Part shown: piece by piece, positions 55,388 through 63,977 of the stretch | Position numbering within the stretch: position 1 is the first letter of the stretch | Layout: each line of letters begins with the position of its first letter | NCBI GenBank assembly: GCA_030562215.1 | Contig: JAUPFL010000001.1 | Span: 186,001 to 250,000, forward strand | DNA: 64,000 nucleotides | Direction: 5' to 3' | Source of the DNA: Peribacillus frigoritolerans | GTDB taxonomy: Bacteria; Bacillota; Bacilli; Bacillales; DSM-1321 | Notes under the pieces: generated by a model | Database searches by the model: none | Seen by the model: the letters and a program-made list of their open reading frames with translations, nothing else | What the model was told of the DNA's origin: nothing | Position numbers and translations under genes: made by a program

Positions 55388-56837
55388 CACAATTCCCCTT
55401 TCCATTTACCTCCTCCAAAAAATGGTGGAGTCTTCGTTTTAATGGCTCTTTATCATAGGTTTCATACTGCATGGCAAAGGTTCGAATGGGATCCCCGGTA
55501 TACAGCCTTTCATACAGATCATGCCTTGATCCCAGTGTGCTCCCTATCAGTTCCCATCCTACTTGAAATAAAGACGTTTTAGTGACGGCATCGACATTCG
55601 CTCCTCTAAAATACTTTTCTAATAATGGAATGAGTTCGTTGCTGTCCTCTATCGTTGTAGAAGGGAGCTGGATAAAACCGCCTGCCCCGATTTGTTTTAA
55701 AATCTCGATCGCTCTTGGATAATGGCGGGTTCCAAGATTTCGCGCGGTTTGCAAGGGTACGAGAGCAGGTAGATAAACACCCTTTTCGTTTAGTGATCCT
55801 TGAATCTCCGAGACAATAAGCAACGCCTCTATACTATCGATTTGGGTATATAGTTCACCAAGCTTCTCCTTCACTTGTAAGAATTGATCGACACCGATCG
55901 ATTGAGCGATGGCCGTAGCCACCCCTGCAACGAATTGAAGTTTCGTCAGCAATCGGACAACCGTTTGATGATGGGCGAGACAGTTTAATTGCTGGTGCCG
56001 CTGCGCCTCAAACACCCCTTCTACGGATCCCCTTATAAATACACGTTCCCAAGGAATCAACACATCATCAAATAATAAAACAGCGTCCATTTCATCAAAT
56101 TGCGCACTTAATGGATGTTTCCTTTGATCTCTTGAGGCGAATGATTCACGACAGACAATTTGCAGGCCGGGAAGATTCAAAGGGATAATGCACATATTTG
56201 CTTGTTCTGTTTTATCAGAAGACAGTTTCTGATGCGGCATGATGATGACATCGTGAGCATACGGGGAAGCGGTAGCAATCATTTTCGCACCTCTAACGAC
56301 GATTCCTTCCTCCGTTTCCTTTATGACTCTCAATAAAGCATCTTCCTGTTCATCACCTGGCTTTGATCTATCGATCTGAGGATCAAGTATGGCCTGAATC
56401 ACAATACGTCGTTCATCCCTGGCCTGTTCATAGTATTCCGTGATTTTCTTGGAAAATCCTGAATCATATTGTTTAAAGAAATCCCTATCAATGTAGTAGC
56501 CTGTAACCAGCGAATTCGCATAGTCAGATAATCGGCTCATCACTCCATAAGTTTTCCGCGACCATAATTCAAAGGCCTTTCTTCTTGAAATCAGCTCTTC
56601 CATATCTTTGGGGATAAGAAAAGATTTGTGAACAAATTCCTTTGTTTTTGGACTTTCATATCCGACAATCTTTTGTTCCTCAGGCGAATCCAGCATATCC
56701 AACAAATGTGTTAATGTGTCCAGGGTGCCTGTGAAAGCATGATGGGCATATAGATCGTCTATTTTCTTTCCATCAAGCCAAACATTTCTTCCATCTTTCA
56801 AACTTTCGGCTAGCCGTCTTCTTTTATTGACCTTCAT
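55353..56837 (-). CDS. HpaB-family FADH2 monooxygenase 1
   Basis: The first gene of the four-gene operon, 494 residues from ATG 56837. It has LVTGYYIDRDFFK, GIVVRGAKMIATASPYAHDV, FDEMDAVLLFDDVLIPWERV and ARNLGTRHYPRAIEILKQIGAGG, aligned over its whole length with HpaB 2. Its C-terminus extends about 35 bases into the next gene. Two different copies in tandem suggest a heteromeric or sequential oxidation. The transcript begins at 56943-56971 and passes the shared leader hairpin and a terminator. Confidence 0.8.
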   Translation of the reverse strand: MKVNKRRRLAESLKDGRNVWLDGKKIDDLYAHHAFTGTLDTLTHLLDMLDSPEEQKIVGYESPKTKEFVHKSFLIPKDMEELISRRKAFELWSRKTYGVMSRLSDYANSLVTGYYIDRDFFKQYDSGFSKKITEYYEQARDERRIVIQAILDPQIDRSKPGDEQEDALLRVIKETEEGIVVRGAKMIATASPYAHDVIIMPHQKLSSDKTEQANMCIIPLNLPGLQIVCRESFASRDQRKHPLSAQFDEMDAVLLFDDVLIPWERVFIRGSVEGVFEAQRHQQLNCLAHHQTVVRLLTKLQFVAGVATAIAQSIGVDQFLQVKEKLGELYTQIDSIEALLIVSEIQGSLNEKGVYLPALVPLQTARNLGTRHYPRAIEILKQIGAGGFIQLPSTTIEDSNELIPLLEKYFRGANVDAVTKTSLFQVGWELIGSTLGSRHDLYERLYTGDPIRTFAMQYETYDKEPLKRRLHHFLEEVNGKGNCDGRKQSVSSTT

Positions 56838-56866
56838 TAAGCAATAACCCCCTTGGATAATACAAA

Positions 56867-56924
56867 AGCCCTTGAAGGAGTATGGAACTGACTCCTAACA
56901 AGGGCTCTCGGTTGTCCGATAAGC
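56867..56924 (-). promoter_or_regulatory. Leader hairpin plus terminator of the HpaB-SsuD-SfnG operon
   Basis: On the minus strand the leader shows an outer stem GCT/AGC, an inner stem TCGG/CCGA with an ACAA loop, and the bulged bases TA and G (56904-56924). Its last three bases (AGC) are also the start of a terminator stem AGCCCTTG...CAAGGGCT (56867-56906, with an inner AGGAGT/ACTCCT) followed by TTTTGTATT. The same small hairpin with compensating changes lies in the divergent metQ leader. Mutually exclusive structures point to transcription attenuation. Confidence 0.6.
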
Positions 56925-56942
56925 TATTTTTTTATGTTTACT

Positions 56943-56971
56943 ATCATAATCCGATAAAATTAATTGGTCAA
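56943..56971 (-). promoter_or_regulatory. Sigma-A promoter of the HpaB-SsuD-SfnG operon
   Basis: On the minus strand TTGACC (56966-56971) and TATGAT (56943-56948) with 17 bases between them. Transcription should start near 56936, giving a leader of about 100 bases. Confidence 0.7.
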
Positions 56972-57016
56972 GTATGATTTAACTAATTACCCAAAAATAA
57001 CCAGTAAAAATAATAC

Positions 57017-57046
57017 TTGATAAATAATCAGCAATCTTGTTATAGT
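57017..57046 (+). promoter_or_regulatory. Sigma-A promoter of the metQNI operon
   Basis: TTGATA (57017-57022) and TATAGT (57041-57046) with an 18-base spacer. The start site would be near 57053, inside the palindrome TTCCAATTGGAA. Confidence 0.6.
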
Positions 57047-57053
57047 TTAATTA

Positions 57054-57065
57054 TTCCAATTGGAA
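57054..57065. promoter_or_regulatory. 12-bp palindrome at the metQ start site, CymR-like
   Basis: TTCCAATTGGAA is a perfect palindrome within ATTATTCCAATTGGAAAAC. The sulfur regulator CymR of Bacilli recognises sites with ATTCC and GGAAT arms, though these are usually further apart. Assignment to CymR is an inference. Confidence 0.35.
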
Positions 57066-57080
57066 AACTATACTATGAAA

Positions 57081-57130
57081 GCCTACCGGATAACCGGCGG
57101 CATGAACAAACCTTGTTCATGCTTTTTTTT
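57081..57130 (+). promoter_or_regulatory. Leader hairpin plus terminator of the metQNI operon
   Basis: GCC/GGC outer stem, CCGG/CCGG inner stem with an ATAA loop, and bulges TA and C (57081-57101), followed by GCATGAACAA pairing perfectly with TTGTTCATGC (57100-57122) and eight T. The terminator stem shares two bases with the outer stem. It lies about 50 bases before the metQ start codon and so must be read through for expression. Compare the divergent copy at 56867-56924. Confidence 0.65.
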
Positions 57131-57181
57131 ATTCCCAAAAAAAAAGAATGGACCCCATAAAAAAGAAAAGAGGAATTCCAG

Positions 57182-58015
57182 ATGAGAAATTCATTTTTGT
57201 TTATCATCATATCCCTATTATTCGTCATGTTGCTTTCAGCTTGCACCAGCAGCGGCAGTGAAAAAGCCGCGAGTGAAGATAAGAAAGAAATTATTTTCGG
57301 CTTCACTCCAGGCCCTTATAGTGACCAAGTGAAAAAAGGAATAGAACCCTACCTGAAAAATAAAGGATACACCGTTAAGTATGTGGAAATCAGTGACCCG
57401 AACCAACCAAACTTTGCCTTAGCGGAAGGCTCAATCGATGTTAATGTATTTCAGCATACTGCATTTTTCAAGAATTTCATCAATGAAAACAAACTGGAAC
57501 TTACCGAAACCATTAAAGTCCCTACAGCACCCATGGGGTTATATTCAGACATACATGGAAGCAAGGATGAATTGAAGGAGGGGCAAAAAGTGGCAATCCC
57601 CAATGACCCCGCTAACGTGGCACGAGCATTGAGAATGCTTGAACAAATTGGCTGGCTTCAATTAAAAAAGGGATACGATCCCCTGACTGTATCCAAAAAA
57701 GATATCGTGGAGCAAAAGGTGAAATTTTCATTTGTTGAGGTGGAACAGGCTCAAGTTCCTCGAATCTTGCCTGATGTAGATTATGCGGTAGCGAATGGGT
57801 ATACCATCCTGGTATCCGACCGGAAATTATCTTCTGCCATCTATTTAGAAGATCCCCCATTTGAATACCAAAATTTTGTGGCGGTAAGAACCGAAGATAA
57901 AGACAAGCAATTTGTGAAGGAAATCATTGACGCCTACCAATCCCCTGACTTTCAAAAAGCGATTGAAAGCAATAAAGAGTTTGAAGGTTTTCACCGACCT
58001 GATTATTTTAAATGA
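57182..58015 (+). CDS. metQ: MetQ-type substrate-binding lipoprotein
   Basis: A 277-residue NlpA/MetQ protein. The signal peptide ends in the lipobox LLSAC (cysteine about 21), so it is anchored to the outer face of the membrane. The ligand domain has FGFTPGPYSDQVKKGIEPYL, SIDVNVFQHTAFFKNF, PNDPANVARALRML and the closing FQKAIES. Family members bind methionine or its sulfoxide. The ATG follows AGAGGA. It is the first gene of metQ-metN-metI, divergent from the sulfur monooxygenase operon, which hints at another sulfur ligand. Confidence 0.85.
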   Translation: MRNSFLFIIISLLFVMLLSACTSSGSEKAASEDKKEIIFGFTPGPYSDQVKKGIEPYLKNKGYTVKYVEISDPNQPNFALAEGSIDVNVFQHTAFFKNFINENKLELTETIKVPTAPMGLYSDIHGSKDELKEGQKVAIPNDPANVARALRMLEQIGWLQLKKGYDPLTVSKKDIVEQKVKFSFVEVEQAQVPRILPDVDYAVANGYTILVSDRKLSSAIYLEDPPFEYQNFVAVRTEDKDKQFVKEIIDAYQSPDFQKAIESNKEFEGFHRPDYFK

Positions 58016-58049
58016 AAGATATATAACGCATGCAGATCGGAGGTTCAGA

Positions 58050-58807
58050 ATGATAAAGTTTACTAATGTTTGTAAAACCTTTTCTGTCAAAAACAAATTA
58101 TTCACTGCGGTTTCCCATGTGAATCTGGATATTAGGGAAAATGAAATATATGGGATCATCGGTTTTAGCGGGGCAGGTAAATCTACTTTACTGCGCATGG
58201 GCAACCTGCTGGAAAAGCCTACGGAAGGTACGATCGCGATAAATGATTCGATCCTTAGTGATTTATCTGGCAAACAGCTTCGGGAAGCACGCAACAAAAT
58301 CGGGATGGTTTTCCAACATTTCAACCTCTTGGCAAATCGAACGGTGCAAGGAAATGTCAGCCTCGCATTGGAACTTGCCAATGTACCAAAACATGAACGC
58401 GCCAAAATCATTGCCGAGTCCCTGCAAATCGTTGATTTATCTGATAAGGCAAATCATTATCCAGCTCAGCTCTCTGGCGGACAAAAGCAAAGAGTCGCGA
58501 TTGCCCGTGCCATAAGCACAAGACCAAATGTATTGCTTTGTGATGAGCCCACCTCTTCACTTGATCCACAAACCACTCAATCCATCCTGGCCTATCTAAA
58601 AAAATAAACGAAACCTATGGTGTGACCATCCTGATCGTGACTCATGAAATGGATGTAATTCGAAGGTTAGCAAATAGGGTGGCGGTCATGGAAAATGGGA
58701 AAATCATGGAGGAATTGAACTTAGCGGACAATAGAAACATACCCACAACAAAAATCGGTAAAATTCTATTAAAACATGAATCTGAAGAGGTGAAGGTAAG
58801 TGTTTGA
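58050..58807 (+). CDS. metN: MetN-type ABC transporter ATPase, frame broken near 58602
   Basis: ATG 58050 follows CGGAGG. Walker A is GFSGAGKST (about residue 38), the signature is LSGGQKQRV and Walker B LLCDEPTSSLDP. The frame ends at AYLKK and resumes after one A is added to the run at 58599-58605: INETYGVTILIVTHEMDVIRR with the switch histidine. The total is about 252 residues, much shorter than the 340 of usual MetN, because the C-terminal NIL/ACT regulatory domain is missing. Feedback inhibition by substrate is therefore not expected. Confidence 0.8.
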
Positions 58808-59462
58808 TAATATCATTTCCTTACTCCCTGAAATTTACTTAGGTGTAGGCCAAACATTTTTAATGGTGGGGATAGCGATATTGGCAGCTATCTTATTAGG
58901 CCTCCCGCTTGGTTTCCTTGCATTTTTGACTTCAAAGGAACAATTACTCGAACAGACTATCTTAAATAACGTTTTAAATGCAATGATCAACACGGTCCGT
59001 TCATTCCCATTCATCATTTTACTGATTGCTCTTATTCCATTTACACGAACGTTATTGGGAACATCTGTAGGTCCGCTTGCCGTCTCCATCCCACTATCGA
59101 TAGCTGCCATTCCGTTTTTAGCTCGGCTTGTCGAACAATCTTTGCGTGAGGTGCCAAAAGGAACAATTGAGGCTGCTGTTGCGATGGGCGGATCCCCCTT
59201 CCAGATCATCAGCAAAGTTTTATTATTGGAAGCCCGTTCCGGTCTCCTGTTAGGCCTCACTGTTACTGCCGTTTCTTTCATATCCTATTCAGCTATTGCC
59301 GGGGTCGTAGGAGGCGGGGGAATTGGCGACTTGGCCATTCGTTATGGATACTACCGTTTTCAAACTGACATCATGATAACAACCGTATTCCTTCTTATCA
59401 TCATTGTTCAATCCGTCCAATTCGCCGGAAATTATCTATCTGCTAAACTTGATAAAAGGTGA
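58800..59462 (+). CDS. metI: MetI-type ABC transporter permease
   Basis: An intact 220-residue permease with five to six helices; GTG 58800 overlaps the end of metN by eight bases. The inner-membrane loop that contacts the ATPase reads ARLVEQSLREVPKGTIEAAVAMG. The C-terminal helix carries SAIAGVVGGGGIGDLAIRYGYYRF, typical of MetI. It completes the importer and is followed by a strong terminator. Confidence 0.9.
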   Translation: MFDNIISLLPEIYLGVGQTFLMVGIAILAAILLGLPLGFLAFLTSKEQLLEQTILNNVLNAMINTVRSFPFIILLIALIPFTRTLLGTSVGPLAVSIPLSIAAIPFLARLVEQSLREVPKGTIEAAVAMGGSPFQIISKVLLLEARSGLLLGLTVTAVSFISYSAIAGVVGGGGIGDLAIRYGYYRFQTDIMITTVFLLIIIVQSVQFAGNYLSAKLDKR

Positions 59463-59470
59463 ACGCAATC

Positions 59471-59516
59471 ATAGCCTTTCTTGGTTCGAATCCAATGAAA
59501 GGCTATGACTTTTTCT
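59471..59516 (+). terminator. Intrinsic terminator of the metQNI operon
   Basis: ATAGCCTTTC (59471-59480) pairs with GAAAGGCTAT (59497-59506), the loop carries a smaller TTGG/CCAA stem, and CTTTTTCTTT follows. Confidence 0.85.
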
Positions 59517-59836
59517 TTAAATTAAAAATGCTTCCCTTAAAAAGTATTGCCAGTAACATACAATCCATCGATACCTCTATTAATCTGTTAGAAAACCCTC
59601 ACATCAAAATAAATCAACACCTCAAGATATATACCCGCTTTTCCAGCCTCATTTCTGACTCCTAAGCCAACCAAAAACCACTCCTGTACTACACCATCAA
59701 AACACATATCAAACGTTCCATAGATAGGCTTATGGTCCTTGAATAACCTGTTTTAAAGCATAGTTCCCTCAATTCAAAACCAGATTGGTATGGTATGATT
59801 ATAGAAGGGTTAATTTTCGCTTCAGGAGGTGGAATA
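59517..59836. other. Intergenic stretch before tauE
   Basis: About 320 bases with no supported gene. A TATGGTATGATTATAGAAG segment near 59788 may hold the tauE promoter. No repeat copy is present. Confidence 0.4.
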
Positions 59837-60589
59837 ATGACGATCAGCAGCATCATATTGGTGGTGGCGGCAGTCTTTATCGGCGCCTTGATGCGGACCA
59901 TGTTCGGGTTTGGTGAAGCGATTGTCAGCATGCCTCTGCTTGCCTTACTTCACATTCCGCTTAATACATCGGTTTCCCTGATTGGATTGGCAGGTCTTAC
60001 CGTCGCTTCACTAACCGTCGTTAGCGGATGGCGGCATATCGAACGCTCGGTAATAATCAGGCTGGCGGCTTCAACGGTCATCGGCATACCAGCCGGCCTC
60101 GCTTTGCTCCATTACGCACCTTCTTTGATCATTACTTCTGCACTCGGTGTTTTTTTGATTGCATATGGAGGATATTCTCTTCTAAAGCAAAAACTTTTTA
60201 AAGCTGTGGATAAACCATTACTTAACTCGAAGGGCTGGGTATGGCCGTTCGGTTTTGCGGCGGGAGTCCTTGGCAGCGCCTATAACTTTAACGGAGTGCC
60301 TGTCGTCGTCTATGGAACTTTACGAAGATGGAATCCAGATCGATTCCGCGGAACATTGCAAGCCCATTTCCTTATATCCGGAATCCTGGTCGTGACGGGT
60401 CATGCGCTAGGCGGACTATGGACGGCCGATTCACTTATTCTTTACGCGTATTCCATTCCAGCCATATTACTTGCGACAGGTCTCGGAATCTTCATGAATA
60501 AGCGAATTCCCGCGAAGAAATTCGAAAGCTATTTATTCTTTATCATCATTGCGCTAGGTGCACTATTATTGATTCCCCATGACCGATAA
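59837..60589 (+). CDS. TauE/SafE-type sulfite or sulfonate exporter
   Basis: ATG 59837 follows CAGGAGGTGG. The 250-residue protein has about eight helices in two halves, each opening with the family motif: GALMRTMFGFGEAIVSMPLL (about residue 14) and GFAAGVLGSAYNFNGVPVVV (about residue 140). Such proteins export sulfite or sulfonates. Its place beside SsuD- and SfnG-like enzymes that release sulfite or sulfinate suggests removal of the excess. It is transcribed alone and ends in a terminator. Confidence 0.8.
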   Translation: MTISSIILVVAAVFIGALMRTMFGFGEAIVSMPLLALLHIPLNTSVSLIGLAGLTVASLTVVSGWRHIERSVIIRLAASTVIGIPAGLALLHYAPSLIITSALGVFLIAYGGYSLLKQKLFKAVDKPLLNSKGWVWPFGFAAGVLGSAYNFNGVPVVVYGTLRRWNPDRFRGTLQAHFLISGILVVTGHALGGLWTADSLILYAYSIPAILLATGLGIFMNKRIPAKKFESYLFFIIIALGALLLIPHDR

Positions 60590-60595
60590 CCAATA

Positions 60596-60634
60596 AAAGC
60601 CTGATTTCTCTTTGAAACAAAGAAATCAGGCTTT
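60596..60634. terminator. Bidirectional intrinsic terminator after tauE
   Basis: AAAGCCTGATTTCT (60596-60609) pairs perfectly with AGAAATCAGGCTTT (60621-60634). Confidence 0.75.
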
Positions 60635-60679
60635 AGTCTGAAGACAATTTACAAAAATAATAGAATCATAGTCGAATCA

Positions 60680-62280
60680 TCAACCTCGGATATCCCGTTT
60701 GTTATATCCGATAAAGCCTGCTGCCAGTAATAAGATAGCCAGGATTGAAAGCATTGATACCTTCATGTAATCCATATCTTCAACAGGAAGTTTCGGAATA
60801 TGGCCAAATGGTGTTAGTTTTCCCATCCATTCCGGGAATTGAAGCATCCCCTAAATAAACGACTAAGATTGAGTATGTCAAGTAAAGCCAAGTCAATCCG
60901 GATAATTTTGGTGCAAAGCCAATAAACAGCACGGCGATGCCAATCATGATCCACATCGCAGGCAGGTAGACCATTGCTGCACTAAATAAAGTGCCGAAAG
61001 CAATCCCTTCATCCATCACTGAATTCCCGACTGCCCAAAGACCGGTGTCAGCAAGCGCAAGCATGAGAAAACCGGCCATGACGGAGATGATAAAATAGCT
61101 GCCCATAAGCCTTGTGCGGGATACGGCGCGGCTCAGTAAATGTTCAGTATGATTCTTTTTTCTTCCCCTTTAAGTTTTAACATCGCCATTAAAGGCGGAA
61201 TGGTGCATATCATGGAGATGACCGACATCAACATTGTCAAGAATTGTTCTGTCAGCGAATAGCCTTCAACTGGCGTCATTAGTTCCGCCATCATTTCATT
61301 TTTTGAAAAAAGGATTCTAAATCACCTAAAACGGAACCGTAAGATGCTCCTAAAATGAACATCCCGGCTGCCCAGGCGATCAATCCTGTACGCTGAAGCC
61401 TTAGCGCGAGGCCAAGCGGACTTTTTAAAAACGATGAAGCATATTTCCTGCCGGGCTTAGCCGGAATGAATCCAGCTTCCAAATCACGGATGGCATTCAA
61501 ATATAGAGATAGGGCAACCAAAATGATTGCCGCACCCATCGTAAGGATGATTGGCCACCAATAATTATTCACATATACTTCTGAACCTAAAACCCAACCC
61601 AATGGTGAAAACCAGGAAAGTGTTTCATTGCTGACATCCCCTACCGCCCGGATAAGATAGGAGAGAAGCAATACAGTGATGGAGTAACCAATCGTACCTC
61701 GAGCACTCTCCGTAAGCTGGGCAAATAATGCCGTTATCGCCGAGAAGAATATACCGGTTGCCCCTAAAGCAGCTCCATACATAAGGGAACCTTCCAAATC
61801 CATGCTTTCAATTCCCAGAGCATACAATCCGAAACCCGTTATTAGCGCGATCAATGCATTCGTTCCAAACGATACGGAAATGGCTGCATATAAATTCGCC
61901 GACCGTCCAGCTGGCAAAGAACGGATCATTTCGATACGGCCGTCCTCTTCATCTGCGCGTGTATGGCGCGTAACAAGTAAAATACTCATTATTCCCACGG
62001 CCATAGCGGTTAACAGTAACATTTGATGCGCCATCATCGCTCCGTTTGTATAGTCATCCAGGCCGTAACCTTTCCCCACCATCGCTGTCATTGCAGGGTT
62101 CTTCATCGTTTCTGCAATGGTTTGCCTTTCTAGCCCAGTCGGATACAGATCGGTGAATGCCATTGCAACCATGAATGTAAGGACGGAGAGGGAAATTATC
62201 CAAACAGGAATCCGAATCCGATCTTGCCGTACGATGAATCGGGAGAGCCTCCCTGTATTATGATAGGACTGGTTCGCCAT
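60680..62280 (-). CDS. ABC-2 type exporter permease, frame broken three times
   Basis: About 534 residues with twelve or so membrane helices in two similar halves. Pieces in changing frames meet near 61300, 61150 and 60850; the final slip is in the GGGG run near 60851-60854, where either two G are missing or one is extra. The N-terminal part has RQDRIRIPVWIISLSVLTF, and the cytoplasmic loop RHTRADEEDGRIEMIRSLPAG is typical of permeases of the polyketide-antibiotic exporter group. The C-terminus ends in FIGYNKRDIRG. The gene starts at the TAA/ATG junction with the ATPase and forms an exporter with it. Confidence 0.75.
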
Positions 62281-63196
62281 TATAACGCACCTCCCGCCCC
62301 AGAATCAGAAGTCTTCCTTACACCTTCATAATGGCTCATGAATAAATCTTCCAATGTAGGCGGCGCACTTTCCAATTTTACAATTCCAAACTGGCTTATA
62401 TATTTCATGACATTATCCAATTCCTCTGTATCCACTTGGAATGAAAGTGCCTCGTCTTTCTTCACGATATCCCAAACACCATTTACATTCCCTAAATCCG
62501 GAATAGGCTGCTTCGTTTCGACAAGCAAGCTCGTTCTCGTCAAATGACGCAACTCATCCAATGTTCCCGTTTCAATTATTTGTCCTTGCCGAATGATGCC
62601 CACTTTATCGCATAACCTTTCCACTTCAGAAAGAATGTGACTGGAAAGCAATATACTTTTTCCTTCATTTTTCGCTTCCATCACACATTCCTGGAAAACC
62701 CTTTCCATCAAAGGATCTAGACCTGATGTTGGTTCATCCAATATATAGAGGTCGGCATCAGATGAGAAAGCAGCAATCAAAGCAACCTTTTGCCTGTTCC
62801 CCTTTGAATATGTTCCACATTTCTTAGAAGGATCCAAGTCGAATTTTTCATTAGTTCTTCGCGTCTGCTTTTATTGTTCGTCCCGCGTAATTCAACAAAT
62901 AGATCAATAACTTCCCCGCCTGTTAAGTTGGGCCATAGGTTCACATCTCCAGGAACATATGCGATTCTCTTGTGAATTTCAACCGCATCTTTCCATGCAT
63001 CCTTGCCAAAAATCTTCGCTTCCCCATCCGTCGCTTTTAAAATCCCGAGCAGCACACGGATCGTTGTTGATTTTCCAGCACCATTAGGACCGATGAACCC
63101 AAATACCTCACCTTTATTCACTTCAATGTTCACACCATTTAAAGCATTGAACTTTCCAAACTTTTTCGTTAAATCCGTTGTTTTCAATACGGACAT
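62280..63196 (-). CDS. ABC transporter ATPase, frame broken near 62845
   Basis: ATG 63196 follows GAGGTGGAT. Walker A is GPNGAGKST (about residue 38), the signature YSKGNRQKV and Walker B YILDEPTSGLDP. One A missing from the A-run at 62843-62847 breaks the frame between REELMK and FDLDPSKK. The total is about 305 residues with a C-terminal DrrA-like extension. The gene is divergent from a TetR regulator, which probably represses it until a toxic compound appears. Confidence 0.8.
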
Positions 63197-63248
63197 TCCT
63201 CATCCACCTCTTCCTCATTGAAAAAATATGAAATATTTTAATTGATTT

Positions 63249-63295
63249 AGTTCATAATATACAAAAGGGGAATTCCTGACAATAGTTTATGAACT
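63249..63295. promoter_or_regulatory. Pair of TetR half-sites between the exporter and its regulator
   Basis: AGTTCATAA at 63249-63257 and TTATGAACT at 63287-63295 are perfect complements, 29 bases apart, in the 150-base divergent promoter region. They could be two operators or the arms of one looped site. Confidence 0.5.
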
Positions 63296-63349
63296 TATTT
63301 TATTGTTCTATTACATATTTTTAATTAAACTAAAGTTGAGGTGAAACAA

Positions 63350-63936
63350 ATGGACGGATTTCAACGACGCAGGGAACAAAAAAAATTGCATATATTAGAA
63401 GCTGCCTTAGCTTTATTCATGGAGTATGGTGTACAGAAGATTTCGATTGGGGAAATAGCCAAAAAGCAAATGTATCTCAAGTAACGATATATAATTACTT
63501 CGAAAGTAAACATAACTTGATTCATGAGGTTTTTATTCATTATACAAATAAGGCATTGGATGAATTTGAACAGATTCTTACCAGCAACGTTGCTTTCCCT
63601 GAAAAAATAAAGCAGCTGATGTTCACGAAGAATGAAACTGCGAAACAAATTCATGAAGATTTTTATCAATATTTAATGAGGGAATATACTTCCGGAGTCA
63701 ATTACATGGAAAAAATATACATAGAAAAGGCCCTGCCACGCTTTATTGATCTGTTTAACCAAGGGAAGGAACAAGGATATGTTAATCCGAACTTATCCAA
63801 TGAAGCGATTTTATTTTATATAAAAGCAATGAATGAATATATCCAACGGGAGGAGGTTTATCAAAGCATCCTGCCTTTGACTGAGGATATTATGAAGATT
63901 TTGTTTTATGGGATCGTTGGGGAAAAAGAGAAATGA
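63350..63936 (+). CDS. TetR-family regulator, frame broken near 63463
   Basis: ATG 63350 follows GAGGTGAAA. Residues 1-50 hold the helix-turn-helix: ILEAALALFMEYGVQKISIG, then EIAKK[A]NVSQVTIYNYFESKHNL, where the bracketed A requires one added A in the run at 63461-63465. The total is about 195 residues. The C-terminal domain has no recognised ligand signature. Divergence from the exporter genes and shared half-sites suggest it represses them. Confidence 0.8.
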
Positions 63937-63946
63937 ATTAAAAAAA

Positions 63947-63977
63947 CGGTGTGAATCGACCTTTCCAATTCACACCG
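63947..63977. terminator. Intrinsic terminator after the TetR gene
   Basis: CGGTGTGAAT (63947-63956) pairs perfectly with ATTCACACCG (63968-63977). The T-rich tract is stronger on the minus strand (TTTTTTT), so it may end a transcript entering from beyond the window as well. Confidence 0.7.

Noticed and set aside
56867..56936. T-box leader before the HpaB operon
   Set aside because: No GGTGG-type antiterminator core and the leader is too short.
57054..57180. S-box (SAM-I) riboswitch before metQ
   Set aside because: Expected for Bacillus met genes, but the conserved S-box core (AGAGGTGGAGGGA-like start, GATGAAACCC loop) is not present; only the small novel hairpin and a terminator are.
59459..59665. 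Open frame directly after metI
   Set aside because: It starts within the metI stop and runs through the terminator hairpin.
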